Shown piece by piece: positions 9,232 through 17,641 of a stretch of 64,000 nt of DNA. The stretch's first letter is position 1. Each line of letters opens with the position of its first letter. The notes beneath the pieces were generated by a model. That model was not told the origin of the DNA. It ran no database searches and saw only the letters and a list, made by a program, of their open reading frames with translations. Source of the DNA: PALSA-1296 sp037143335 (GTDB lineage Bacteria; Bacteroidota; Ignavibacteria; Palsa-1295); the NCBI GenBank assembly GCA_037143335.1, contig JBAWZA010000009.1, positions 1 to 64,000 on the forward strand. The letters are read 5' to 3'. The translations under genes and the position numbers were made by a program.

Positions 9232-10389
9232 TTACGGTTTACCAATAACTTGTCTGGCTATAACAATTTTTTGAATATGCGCCGTGCCTTCATAAATTTC
9301 CAAACCCTTAATATCTCGCAAATATCTTTCGACCGGATATTCATTGGAATAACCTCTGCCTCCATGCAAGAGCACTGCATCATTCGCGGCTTTCACGGCG
9401 GCTTCAGTTGCATGAAGTTTCGCCATTGATGTTTCAAGGGTGCAGGGTTGATTCTGATCTTTTTTCCATGCGGCGTGATAGACGAGTAGGCGTGATGCTT
9501 CGAGCGAAGTCTTCATCTCGGCTATCACTGCTTGAATCATCTCGAAATCACCAATACGCGAGCCGAATTGTTTTCGAGTCCGTGCAAAAGAGACACAGGC
9601 ATCCAGACATGCCTGATGCACACCTAACGCACCAGCCGCAACGCCAAGTCTGCCGTGATCGAGCGCGGACATTGCAACCTTGAATCCGTTGCGCTCACCA
9701 CCAAGTACTCGTGAGGCCGGTACGAAACAATCATTCAGAATAATATGCGCATGGTCGCTTGCACGATGACCCAATTCTTTGCCGGGCATTCGTGTGCGAG
9801 TGAATCCTTCCGATTTCGTATCAACGAGAAATGCTGTGACGCCTTGATATGGTTTTTCATTCGCTTGTTGAGGTAGCCGAGCAAAAATTATTGCAAGCCC
9901 AGCAATGCCACCATTCGTAATCCAAATTTTTTCACCATTGAGATTGTACCCACCTTCGACAGGAGTCGCAGTTGTTTGAATGCTTGCGGCATCACTTCCT
10001 GCCTCAGGTTCGGTCAGTGCATAACAACCGATCATCTCACCAGATGTAAGTTTCGGAAGTAGTTCTGTTTTTTGCGAGTCCGATCCTTGCTGTGCGATAC
10101 ATTGCATCACAAGCGATGAGTGAACAGTCATCAGACCTCGCACACTAGAACATGCTCTGCCAAGCTCTTCATAGACAAGTGCTAATGAAATACTATCCAT
10201 CGCGCTCCCACCATACTGCTTTGAAATTGCTCCGCGAAGTAAGCCGAGCGAGGCAAGTTGTTTTGGAATGGAGTCGGGCATCGAACCGTCCTCATCCATC
10301 TTCCTTGCCATCGGTGCAACGACATCCTGAGCGAATGATCGGGCAACCGATTGCCAGTGAAGTTGATCTGCGGTGAGTGTGAAGTTCAT
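9232..10389 (-). CDS. Acyl-CoA dehydrogenase
   Basis: The 385-residue protein is a standard-length FAD-dependent acyl-CoA dehydrogenase. It introduces a trans-2,3 double bond into acyl-CoA and passes electrons to ETF. Visible signatures are 'CYALTEPEAGSDAASIQTTA' (FAD/substrate site), 'GEKIWITNGGIAGLAIIFAR', 'DHGRLGVAAGALGVHQACLD' and the C-terminal 'YEGTAHIQ', where the glutamate (about residue 367) is the catalytic base in short-chain enzymes. Chain length specificity cannot be read from the sequence. It starts one base after the ridA stop and ends eight bases before dciA, so it is probably co-transcribed with both. Confidence 0.92.
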   Translation of the reverse strand: MNFTLTADQLHWQSVARSFAQDVVAPMARKMDEDGSMPDSIPKQLASLGLLRGAISKQYGGSAMDSISLALVYEELGRACSSVRGLMTVHSSLVMQCIAQQGSDSQKTELLPKLTSGEMIGCYALTEPEAGSDAASIQTTATPVEGGYNLNGEKIWITNGGIAGLAIIFARLPQQANEKPYQGVTAFLVDTKSEGFTRTRMPGKELGHRASDHAHIILNDCFVPASRVLGGERNGFKVAMSALDHGRLGVAAGALGVHQACLDACVSFARTRKQFGSRIGDFEMIQAVIAEMKTSLEASRLLVYHAAWKKDQNQPCTLETSMAKLHATEAAVKAANDAVLLHGGRGYSNEYPVERYLRDIKGLEIYEGTAHIQKIVIARQVIGKP

Positions 10390-10390
10390 G

Positions 10391-10789
10391 TTACGATAGT
10401 GTAGCTATGCCTTCGATTTCGATAAGCGCATCATCTTCGAAGAGTGATGATACTTCAACAAGTGTCATAGCAGGAAAATATTTTCCGAAATATGTTTGAT
10501 AAATTTTTCCAACCGCTCTCAAATTATTCTTGTAATCAGCTTTGCTCCGAACAAAGAGCGTGAGCTTCGTAATATCCGTCATCGCTCCACCAGCTAATGC
10601 CATTACAACTTGTAAATTCCGGAGAGTCTGGTCGAATTGCTTTACCAAATCGCCGACGTGAATAATCTTGCCACCTTGATCAGCAGATACTTGCCCTGCA
10701 AGAAAAACTGTCGTCGCATTTGTCGAGCTAATCGCATGGCTAAATCCTATCGGCGGCGAAAGCTCTGGTGGATTAATAATAGTATTCAT
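10391..10789 (-). CDS. RidA/YjgF-family enamine/imine deaminase
   Basis: The 132-residue protein matches the RidA (YjgF/YER057c/UK114) family in length and motifs: 'GFSHAISSTNATTVFLAGQVSAD' near the N-terminus, 'QFDQTLRNLQVVMALAGGAMTDITKLTLFV' in the middle, and 'FPAMTLVEVSSLFEDDALIEIEGIA' at the end. RidA proteins hydrolyse reactive 2-aminoacrylate and similar enamines. The usual catalytic Arg-x-Pro segment ('RPAR/TRPAV') is replaced by 'YFPAMT', with no arginine at the expected place, so this may be a non-archetypal Rid subgroup without deaminase activity. It lies 23 bases after dnaB in the same operon. Confidence 0.85.
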   Translation of the reverse strand: MNTIINPPELSPPIGFSHAISSTNATTVFLAGQVSADQGGKIIHVGDLVKQFDQTLRNLQVVMALAGGAMTDITKLTLFVRSKADYKNNLRAVGKIYQTYFGKYFPAMTLVEVSSLFEDDALIEIEGIATLS

Positions 10790-10812
10790 GCTCTAATATA
10801 TCAACTTCAGAT

Positions 10813-12324
10813 TTAAAATGCGGCGGAGTTCGAGTTTGATTTCGGCGTATCAATTTCATCAAACTCTGGTACGAAGAGTAAATTATCAAACCGTCCGACA
10901 TTTCCCCTGAACGCAACGCGTGTCGAGCCAACAGGTCCGTTACGTTGCTTGCCGATAATAATTTCTGCGGTACCTTCGGTTGGTTTTCCATCTTCGTACT
11001 GATCAATGCCATACGTTTCGGGGCGATAGATGAAAAGGACCAAATCTGCATCCTGCTCGATCGCGCCAGACTCCCTCAAATCAGATAGCATCGGACGTTT
11101 ATCGGCACGTGCCTCTAAACTTCTATTTAATTGGCTCAGCGCGATCACAGGAATGTTGAGTTCTTTCGCTAACGCTTTGAGCGAACGAGAGATTGTAGAA
11201 ATTTCTCGTTCACGTGAGTCCATGTGACGACTCACTTCCATCAGCTGCAAGTAATCAATGATGACCATGCCGATATTTTCGGTTGCTTTCAACCTACGAC
11301 ATTTTGCTCGAAGTTCTAATGGAGTGATAGCGGCGGTATCATCAATAAAAATATTCGCTTCATGCAAGCGACCTATCGAGTGCGATACTTTGCGCCAGTC
11401 ATCGGGCGATAACTTTCCTTTACGAGCATCTTGCATATTCACTTGAGCTTCACTACACAGCAAGCGGAGAACAAGCTGCTGCGCACCCATTTCTAACGAG
11501 AATACTGCAACTGGTACGCGGAGTTCTTTGACTGGATTAAGCGCAGCAAAGCGTGCAAGCGATAAGGCAAGTGCAGTCTTACCCTGAGATGGACGTGCGG
11601 CTAAGATAATCAAATCCGTTTTCTGCCAACCACTCGTCATTTCATCGAGATCATCAAGACCGGAAGGCACTCCAGTCACACCTGAATGATGCTCGTGAAT
11701 GCGTTCAAGATAATCAATTGCATCGTGTGCGAGTTTATCCATCTTCAGGAAACTCTTGCGATGCCTTGTCTCCGAGAGTCTAAATAAATTTGATTCTGCT
11801 TGATCCAAAAGTTCGAATGTATCATCTTCCCCAAGAAAAGCGCGGAGTTTCATCTCCTCGCAGGTTCTGATTAACTCACGAGCAAGATATTTTTCGAGGA
11901 TGAGTCTTGCATGAGCTTCGATGTTCGCTGTCGTTACTACTTTGGATGTAAGCTCGACTAAATATGCCGGACCGCCGATGTCTTCGAGCGCACCATCAAG
12001 ACGCAAACGACTTGTCACGCTGAGTAAATCTATCGGCTCGCTCTTGGTATCAAGTGCAAGAATGGCTCGGTAGATAGCTGTATGTGCTTCGCGATAGAAC
12101 GGGCTATCTTCGAGCGTTCTGTCGCCTAAGACTTCCATCGCACGGTTCGCGGCCGTCTTATCAATCATCATCGCACCCAAGATTGATTGCTCGATCTCTA
12201 GTGCTTGCGGAGGGACAAGCCCTGTACCTGCGACGCGGTCATAGAGTTCGCTGAAGCTGCGAAGATAATTTCGACTTTGTCTGCTGCCTGCTTGCTCTTT
12301 AGCTTGGATTGGAATTACGCTCAC
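10813..12324 (-). CDS. dnaB: Replicative DNA helicase
   Basis: The 503-residue protein is DnaB, the hexameric 5'-3' helicase that unwinds DNA at the replication fork and binds primase. The N-terminal domain (residues ~40-150, starting 'PPQALEIEQSILGAMMIDKTA') is followed by the RecA-like domain with Walker A ARPSQGKT at about residue 243, 'MVIIDYLQLM' (Walker B) and 'ISRSLKALAKELNIPVIALSQLNR'. The C-terminal 'RESGAIEQDADLVLFIYRPE' is typical. No intein is present, although dnaB is a common intein site. It heads a minus-strand run with ridA, an acyl-CoA dehydrogenase and dciA. Confidence 0.96.
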   Translation of the reverse strand: MSVIPIQAKEQAGSRQSRNYLRSFSELYDRVAGTGLVPPQALEIEQSILGAMMIDKTAANRAMEVLGDRTLEDSPFYREAHTAIYRAILALDTKSEPIDLLSVTSRLRLDGALEDIGGPAYLVELTSKVVTTANIEAHARLILEKYLARELIRTCEEMKLRAFLGEDDTFELLDQAESNLFRLSETRHRKSFLKMDKLAHDAIDYLERIHEHHSGVTGVPSGLDDLDEMTSGWQKTDLIILAARPSQGKTALALSLARFAALNPVKELRVPVAVFSLEMGAQQLVLRLLCSEAQVNMQDARKGKLSPDDWRKVSHSIGRLHEANIFIDDTAAITPLELRAKCRRLKATENIGMVIIDYLQLMEVSRHMDSREREISTISRSLKALAKELNIPVIALSQLNRSLEARADKRPMLSDLRESGAIEQDADLVLFIYRPETYGIDQYEDGKPTEGTAEIIIGKQRNGPVGSTRVAFRGNVGRFDNLLFVPEFDEIDTPKSNSNSAAF

Positions 12325-12348
12325 CGATTTGCTTTAATATAGATAGTA

Positions 12349-12378
12349 CAAATTTACGAAGAGAACGTTCAAAAACAA
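12349..12378 (-). promoter_or_regulatory. Candidate dnaB promoter (TTG - N19 - TAAATTTG)
   Basis: On the minus strand TTG (12378-12376) is separated by 19 bases from TAAATTTG (12356-12349). This fits the Bacteroidota -33 TTG / -7 TAnnTTTG promoter with its usual spacing. Transcription would start near 12343, leaving a leader of about 20 bases before dnaB. Confidence 0.55.
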
Positions 12379-12396
12379 TGCACATCTTTTACATTT

Positions 12397-12430
12397 TTAT
12401 ACAGCGGTTATACAGTGCAGTTGTGAATAA
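12397..12430. promoter_or_regulatory. DnaA box and two TTATACAG repeats upstream of dnaB
   Basis: TGTGAATAA at 12422-12430 is an exact match, on the minus strand, to the DnaA box TTATNCACA. Two direct TTATACAG repeats (12397 and 12408, period 11 bp) lie next to it and differ from the box at their 3' ends. The cluster is just upstream of the dnaB promoter. It could allow DnaA control of dnaB, or it may be chance. Confidence 0.35.
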
Positions 12431-12454
12431 TTTCGTGATAACTTACTAAAAAAG

Positions 12455-12480
12455 AAAGGCGGCAGTAAACTGCCGCCTTT
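12455..12480 (-). terminator. Intrinsic terminator of the kelch/Omp28-like gene
   Basis: A perfect 11-bp stem (arms AAAGGCGGCAG and CTGCCGCCTTT) with a four-base loop is followed on the minus strand by a run of T residues (12453-12448). It lies 22 bases after the stop codon of the gene ending at 12502. Confidence 0.85.
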
Positions 12481-12501
12481 GGTTTTTCAATTCAAGAATA
12501 A

Positions 12502-14874
12502 TTATTTTGTGACAACCATCGTCTTCTCAAACGACTTACCGCCGACCGAGAGCGAATAAATGTAAGTTCCTGGTGTGAGTCGTGCTGCATCAAAATCAAC
12601 AGCATGCTTTCCAGCATCTTCAGTCGAATTCACTAGATGAGCAACTTCTCTTCCGAGAACATCATACACCGTGAGAGTAACTGCCGAACGCTGAGAGAGT
12701 GAATACTCAATCGTCGTTTCGCTCGAAACTGGGTTCGGGAAATTCTGCTCAAGCGATACAGCTGTCGGATTAGGTGTCTCAACAGCAAGTGTCGGAGAAA
12801 GTAATGGAATCTTCATACCCTGCAACATATCACCAAACGTATTTCCGTTCGTGATATAACTTACTAAGAAATTAACATTGCAATTTTTGAGAGAATCCTT
12901 TTTGATTGTGTTCGGTACAGTAAGATCAACAGTGAGCGTAGCTTTGTCGCCTGGCACTTCAACATTTCCGCCAACCATTGTTGCTTTTGGGAAAGGAATC
13001 ACCGTACCGAATTCATTTGGATAGACTTGACGAGCTATGTCATTCCAAATAAATGCTTTCCAATAGGGCGATGGGAGCCTGTAGTCTTCTTGTTGCCCTG
13101 CTAATCCATCCTCTGTGACAACAGTCGTCAAGTTAATCGTTGTATTTGCTTTCGTAAGTAACGCCTCATTTTTGTCAAACGTCAAGACAGCATGGAGCTT
13201 CCTTGTTGTCTTATCGAATGAATATGCTGTAACGGTAATCGCTACTGGTGCATTTGGCTGATTGTCGACTACATACTGTACCATCGAGGGCCAATAGTTT
13301 CTATCAGTTGCTTGAGACGGCAATCCTGGAATTAACCAGCGCTGAGCCGCAGCAAGCGGTGCACCAATTGTTCCAGCAGGTTCCATAGCCAAAATCAGAT
13401 TCTCACCTGCTGTGATATGGAGAGGGTCTGTTGATGGGTAACCAGGACCCATGTGGTACTCAATTGAAATTAAATTATCTGGGAAATTGGGTTTAATTTG
13501 ATTCTCAATAATTTCTGTTCCCTGTGGGCAGTATCCGCACCAATTACCTGTTGCACCTTCGAGTACAACATTTGTTGTCTGAGGGGTAATGGTGTTTGGA
13601 AGTACGTACAGCGTAATGTTTTGTTTGATGTTCGTGCTCTTTGGATCATCTGTGTTTATCGTTACGGTGCCACGATAGAGGCCAGCGGTCATTGTGCCAG
13701 CCATCAAGTGTAATGAATAACTTGACGAACCTAATGCACTTACTGTTACCTTCCCTGTAGTCGAGACCCAAGACTTCATGCTGTCTGGTATGTTAACCGT
13801 TACATTTAAAGGTGCAATACCGAAGTTGCCAACCGCTGTTGAATAATCGCGTGTATCATTTTGTGAGAGATTCACAAAAATATCAACCGGACTTAGCGAG
13901 CCATACGGCAACTTGGCTTCAGAAAGAGTAAATTTGAATGTAGCGGTACTACCTGCACCACCAGCAAGGTAGAGATCATTTCCAGAGCCGAGGAGTGCGC
14001 CACAATTATAGGTAACTATTGGCAATGAATATGTTTTTGTCCATGTCGCTCCATTATCTGCGGAAATGAAGGTATTGCTCGAGTTTGGTACTGCTGTAGC
14101 ACCATAGGCAGCGGTAAAAATCAAACTCCCACCAACCGATCCTGCTGTGCCCTGCATATACGGTGCCGGAAGAACTCCAGCTTTCTTCCAAGATACATCA
14201 TTGCCCGAAGGAGTACCCTCCCACACATCACTATTATACTGTTGACCATTATTGACCATGCCACCCATCAGATAAATTTTCCCGTTCTGAGTTGTGACTC
14301 CAGCCAAACGATTTGTAAATGGTGGTAAAGTCGTAGAATTTGCCCACGTATCTGTAGCTGGATCATAAATCTGAACCAGATTTAAATCGCCTGAGGTTGT
14401 AAACGCCCACTTTGTACAGCCATCAACGACATAAATTTTGCCATTGATTGTTGCACCAGCAGAAAAGTTTGCAGTATTAGGTATAGACTTCTTTACGCCC
14501 AACGTTCCAGCGACTGGATCATACTCAAGTGTGCTGTTATCAGGAATAACACTATTCCCTGAAATACCAACTCCACCGGTGATATAAATCTTACCGTTTA
14601 CAACGCCAGCGACTCCGCCTACTCTTCCTGTGGGCAAGGTGACGGATAATTTCTTCCAGGCTGCATCGCCTGGCTTATAGGTATAGAAAGTGCTGACTGC
14701 TCCGGCGTTATTTAATCCACCGATTACGTAGAGAGTACCATCAACTTGGACATTCATAGACCAACTTAGCGCATCCGGCATTGCTGGCAAAGAACTCCAT
14801 TGTGCCTGAGAGGCGCTTACCCCGAGTACGAGCACCAAAAGCAAAAGTGTAATTAAGCGTTTCATAAGTGACAA
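12502..14874 (-). CDS. T9SS-secreted kelch-repeat protein with Omp28/thioredoxin-like domain
   Basis: The 790-residue protein has a signal peptide (residues 1-24, ending SASQA). Kelch beta-propeller repeats occupy ~25-325 ('VDGTLYVIGGLNNAGAV', 'VNGKIYITGGVGISG', 'QNGKIYLMGGMVNNG'). A beta-sandwich segment (~330-425) follows, then an Omp28-related thioredoxin-like domain opening with 'LEGATGNWCGYCPQG', with a C-x-x-C pair at residues 446 and 449. The last ~90 residues are a type A T9SS sorting domain ('LEQNFPNPVSSETTIEYSL', 'YDVLGREVAHLV', 'TPGTYIYSLSVGGKSFEKTMVVTK'). It is therefore predicted to cross the outer membrane by T9SS and be attached or released. Redox activity of the CGYC site is plausible but unproven. 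Confidence 0.85.
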   Translation of the reverse strand: MSLMKRLITLLLLVLVLGVSASQAQWSSLPAMPDALSWSMNVQVDGTLYVIGGLNNAGAVSTFYTYKPGDAAWKKLSVTLPTGRVGGVAGVVNGKIYITGGVGISGNSVIPDNSTLEYDPVAGTLGVKKSIPNTANFSAGATINGKIYVVDGCTKWAFTTSGDLNLVQIYDPATDTWANSTTLPPFTNRLAGVTTQNGKIYLMGGMVNNGQQYNSDVWEGTPSGNDVSWKKAGVLPAPYMQGTAGSVGGSLIFTAAYGATAVPNSSNTFISADNGATWTKTYSLPIVTYNCGALLGSGNDLYLAGGAGSTATFKFTLSEAKLPYGSLSPVDIFVNLSQNDTRDYSTAVGNFGIAPLNVTVNIPDSMKSWVSTTGKVTVSALGSSSYSLHLMAGTMTAGLYRGTVTINTDDPKSTNIKQNITLYVLPNTITPQTTNVVLEGATGNWCGYCPQGTEIIENQIKPNFPDNLISIEYHMGPGYPSTDPLHITAGENLILAMEPAGTIGAPLAAAQRWLIPGLPSQATDRNYWPSMVQYVVDNQPNAPVAITVTAYSFDKTTRKLHAVLTFDKNEALLTKANTTINLTTVVTEDGLAGQQEDYRLPSPYWKAFIWNDIARQVYPNEFGTVIPFPKATMVGGNVEVPGDKATLTVDLTVPNTIKKDSLKNCNVNFLVSYITNGNTFGDMLQGMKIPLLSPTLAVETPNPTAVSLEQNFPNPVSSETTIEYSLSQRSAVTLTVYDVLGREVAHLVNSTEDAGKHAVDFDAARLTPGTYIYSLSVGGKSFEKTMVVTK

Positions 14875-15072
14875 CTGTGTATAATAAAATAAAATCGCAC
14901 AAACCCAAACAACTTGCTAAAATCAGTGAATATGGCTTTCAGCAAGTAACTGAGCCTATAACAACCCATAATTCCATAAGTAGTTTCAGAGAAATTGACC
15001 CAATAACAGCTTTTTTATGAGAATTTATTAGCCAGATAGTATTTGCGAGGAATTTAGCCGATTTTCAGATAT

Positions 15073-15678
15073 CTATAGCTGGCTCAGCTCCCGCCCATAG
15101 ACCCTGAGCCATTTTCGGGCAATTTTGTGGTCGGGGTAGAGTTTGCTGACTAAATCCCAGAACCTCGGAGAGTGATTCATAATCTTCGTATGGGCTAACT
15201 CGTGCAGGATGACATAGTCTATAATAGAAGGCGGAGCTTTAACGAGCGAGAACGTAAACGAGAGATTCTTCTTTGATGAGCAACTACCCCAGCGAGTCTG
15301 TGCTCCTGTAATGGATATCTTATTGAATGTGAATCCGAATTGAGTTGCTAATTCCGTAGTACGGATGACAAAGTGGTGCTTCGCCTGGGATCGGTAGAAT
15401 TTTTCAAGTTCTTTTTGATTACGCGGGTCAAAATCAGCGATTACTGCCTTACCCATGAAGAGTATTTCGCCAGGCTGTAATTCTATAAACTTCGGTCGAG
15501 GTTTCGAGAATGCTGCAAGTTTCTTTTGCACCCACGGCTGATGCTCCTTGATGAAATGTTGGATATGCTCATCGCTATAACGCAGGGGAATCACAAACTT
15601 CACGCTCAGATCGGGATAGACCGTCACACGTGGATACCTGACCTTGCGCCGTTCGATGGAATAAAAGAGATCGAGCAC
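15073..15678 (-). CDS. YgjP-like (SprT/DUF45) zinc metallopeptidase family protein
   Basis: The 201-residue protein belongs to the YgjP/DUF45 metal-dependent hydrolase family. The zinc motif HELAH with a third ligand in 'MNHSPRFWDLVSKLYPDHK' and the conserved 'TRWGSCSSKKNLSF' are all visible in the C-terminal half. The N-terminal half carries the family's 'VRYPRVTVYPDLSVKFVIPLRY' strands. Biological substrates are unknown. The start used is GTG at 15678; no Shine-Dalgarno is seen. It is divergent from the ABC exporter at 15800. Confidence 0.85.
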   Translation of the reverse strand: MLDLFYSIERRKVRYPRVTVYPDLSVKFVIPLRYSDEHIQHFIKEHQPWVQKKLAAFSKPRPKFIELQPGEILFMGKAVIADFDPRNQKELEKFYRSQAKHHFVIRTTELATQFGFTFNKISITGAQTRWGSCSSKKNLSFTFSLVKAPPSIIDYVILHELAHTKIMNHSPRFWDLVSKLYPDHKIARKWLRVYGRELSQL

Positions 15679-15780
15679 TTAAGTAAAAATAATTTCTTTT
15701 CCTTTCAACATTTCACTGGGGAAATCAGTGGCAAATCCAGACATTACAATATTTCTGGTTACAAATCGTCCTTGCATTCG

Positions 15781-15788
15781 TATCTTTG
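15781..15788 (+). promoter_or_regulatory. Candidate -7 promoter element (TATCTTTG) of the ABC exporter
   Basis: TATCTTTG matches TAnnTTTG and lies 11 bases before the ATG at 15800. A start site about 5-7 bases downstream would give a very short leader. This placement also argues against translation starting at the in-frame ATG at 15728, which lies upstream of the element. Confidence 0.45.
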
Positions 15789-15799
15789 CACACAAACTT

Positions 15800-17596
15800 A
15801 TGAAAATACTCTATCCCTATCTCAAACAATACTGGAAGGTCATTGCTGTCGCACTGCTTTTGGCGGCAATTAATATCTCCTTTTCGCTCCTTGACCCTAT
15901 CGTTTTTCGCCATGTGATTGATGATTACGTCTCGAAATTCGACAAACTCACCCGTGACCAATTTTTTGCAGGTGTGATAAAACTTCTCGGGCTTGCCGTC
16001 GGAGTTGCATTTGTCTCGCGAGTCGCAAAGAATTTTCAGGACTACTTTGTCAATACAATCTCACTCAAACTCGGCGCGCAAGTTTATACCGAAGGGTTGG
16101 AGCATTCGCTTCAACTACCGTATGCAGTGTTCGAAGATCAACGCTCAGGTGAGACACTGGATATTTTACGCAAAGTCAGAACGGATATCGAACGATTGCT
16201 CGCCTCGTTCATCAATTTTATTTTTACCACTGCGATTGGTGTAATCTTCGTGACGATTTATGTCGTGATGATTAATCCGCTTCTAGCGCTTGTGTATTTT
16301 TCGACAATGCCAGTGATTGCCTATGTCAGTTCGACATTTAGCAAAAAAGTAAAGAAGGTACAGAAAACGATTGTTGGCGAGACCACAGCGCTCTCAGGTT
16401 CGACGACGGAGTCCCTTCGGAATATCGAGTTAGTGAAAAGCTTAGGTCTGGCTGGTCAGGAAGTGAAACGCCTCAACGCAACAACGATAAAGATTTTAGG
16501 GCTTGAGTTAAAGAAAGTGAAATACATTCGCTCATTAAGTTTCATTCAAGGCACAACGATAAACTTTCTTCGCACGAGCATTCTCTTCTTGATGCTCTAT
16601 CTCATCTTCAATAGGACGATTACATTTGGCGAGTTCTTTTCGCTTTGGATATACTCATTCTTTATCTTCTCGCCGTTGCAAGAATTGGGGACGTTCATCA
16701 CAACCTATCGCGAAGCCGAAGCATCGCTTGATAATTTTAAGGGCATTATGGATAGACCCGTCGAGCCAAAAGCTGCGGACGCGATTGTTGTTGACTCGAT
16801 CCGAAGCCTTGCATTTAACCAAGTGAGCTTCCAACATCAAACGGCGAATAACAAAGCATTGACCGATGTATCATTCTCAGTCAAGCGCGGTGAGACCGTT
16901 GCATTTGTCGGTCCATCAGGTTCGGGCAAGACGACGCTTGTAAAATTGCTCGCTGGTTTATATCGCCCGATTAGCGGTGAAGTGCTCTGCAATAATACGC
17001 CAAGCGATAAGCTCGATCTTGATGCCTATCGCAATCGAATTGGCTACGTCACGCAAGATGCTCAATTATTTTCTGGTTCGATCCGTGAGAATCTTCTCTA
17101 TGTTCGTCCCGATGCAACTGATGAAGAATGTATGAAGGTTCTGCATCAAGCGTCATGCGATTCGCTTCTGAAGCGTGCTCCAACAGGACTTGATACCGTT
17201 ATCGGTGAAGGCGGAGTGAAAGTATCTGGTGGAGAAAAACAAAGACTCTCCATTGCTCGTGCATTGCTTCGCAAGCCTCAGCTCTTGATCTTCGACGAGG
17301 CAACGTCTTCACTTGATTCAATCACCGAAGAAGAGATCTCGGCTACGATTCGCGATGTTTCTACTCGCGCCGATCAGATCACCATACTCATTGCACACCG
17401 ACTCTCAACGATCATGCACGCTGATAGAATTTTCGTTCTCGAACGCGGACACATTGTTGAATCAGGCGGTCACCAAGATCTTCTCGCCGAAAAAGGTTTG
17501 TATTTCGCCATGTGGCGTCAACAAATTGGTGAGCGAGGAATTGATGAATCTTCCCGAATTGCCAGCAAGGCATTGGAAGCGTTTCCGAAGAATTAG
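15800..17596 (+). CDS. ABC exporter, fused membrane and ATPase domains
   Basis: This 598-residue half-transporter begins 'MKILYPYLKQYWKVIAVALLL' and has six predicted membrane helices in the first ~310 residues. The ATPase domain contains Walker A GPSGSGKTT at residue 371, the signature VSGGEKQ at about 475, 'LLIFDEATSSLD' (Walker B) and 'IAHRLST'. It resembles lipid/multidrug exporters of the MsbA type; the substrate is not readable. ATG 15800 is preferred because the promoter-like TATCTTTG lies just upstream. The gene stands alone and ends at a strong hairpin shared with the convergent lipoprotein gene. Confidence 0.87.
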   Translation: MKILYPYLKQYWKVIAVALLLAAINISFSLLDPIVFRHVIDDYVSKFDKLTRDQFFAGVIKLLGLAVGVAFVSRVAKNFQDYFVNTISLKLGAQVYTEGLEHSLQLPYAVFEDQRSGETLDILRKVRTDIERLLASFINFIFTTAIGVIFVTIYVVMINPLLALVYFSTMPVIAYVSSTFSKKVKKVQKTIVGETTALSGSTTESLRNIELVKSLGLAGQEVKRLNATTIKILGLELKKVKYIRSLSFIQGTTINFLRTSILFLMLYLIFNRTITFGEFFSLWIYSFFIFSPLQELGTFITTYREAEASLDNFKGIMDRPVEPKAADAIVVDSIRSLAFNQVSFQHQTANNKALTDVSFSVKRGETVAFVGPSGSGKTTLVKLLAGLYRPISGEVLCNNTPSDKLDLDAYRNRIGYVTQDAQLFSGSIRENLLYVRPDATDEECMKVLHQASCDSLLKRAPTGLDTVIGEGGVKVSGGEKQRLSIARALLRKPQLLIFDEATSSLDSITEEEISATIRDVSTRADQITILIAHRLSTIMHADRIFVLERGHIVESGGHQDLLAEKGLYFAMWRQQIGERGIDESSRIASKALEAFPKN

Positions 17597-17601
17597 AAAT
17601 C

Positions 17602-17634
17602 TGGCAGGACTCCGGAAATCACGGAGTCCTGCCA
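17602..17634. terminator. Bidirectional hairpin terminator between convergent genes
   Basis: A perfect 13-bp stem (TGGCAGGACTCCG / CGGAGTCCTGCCA) with a seven-base loop sits five bases after the exporter stop and eight bases before the end of the convergent lipoprotein gene. No long T run flanks it, so it may block both transcripts mainly through stem strength. Confidence 0.7.
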
Positions 17635-17641
17635 ATTCAGA

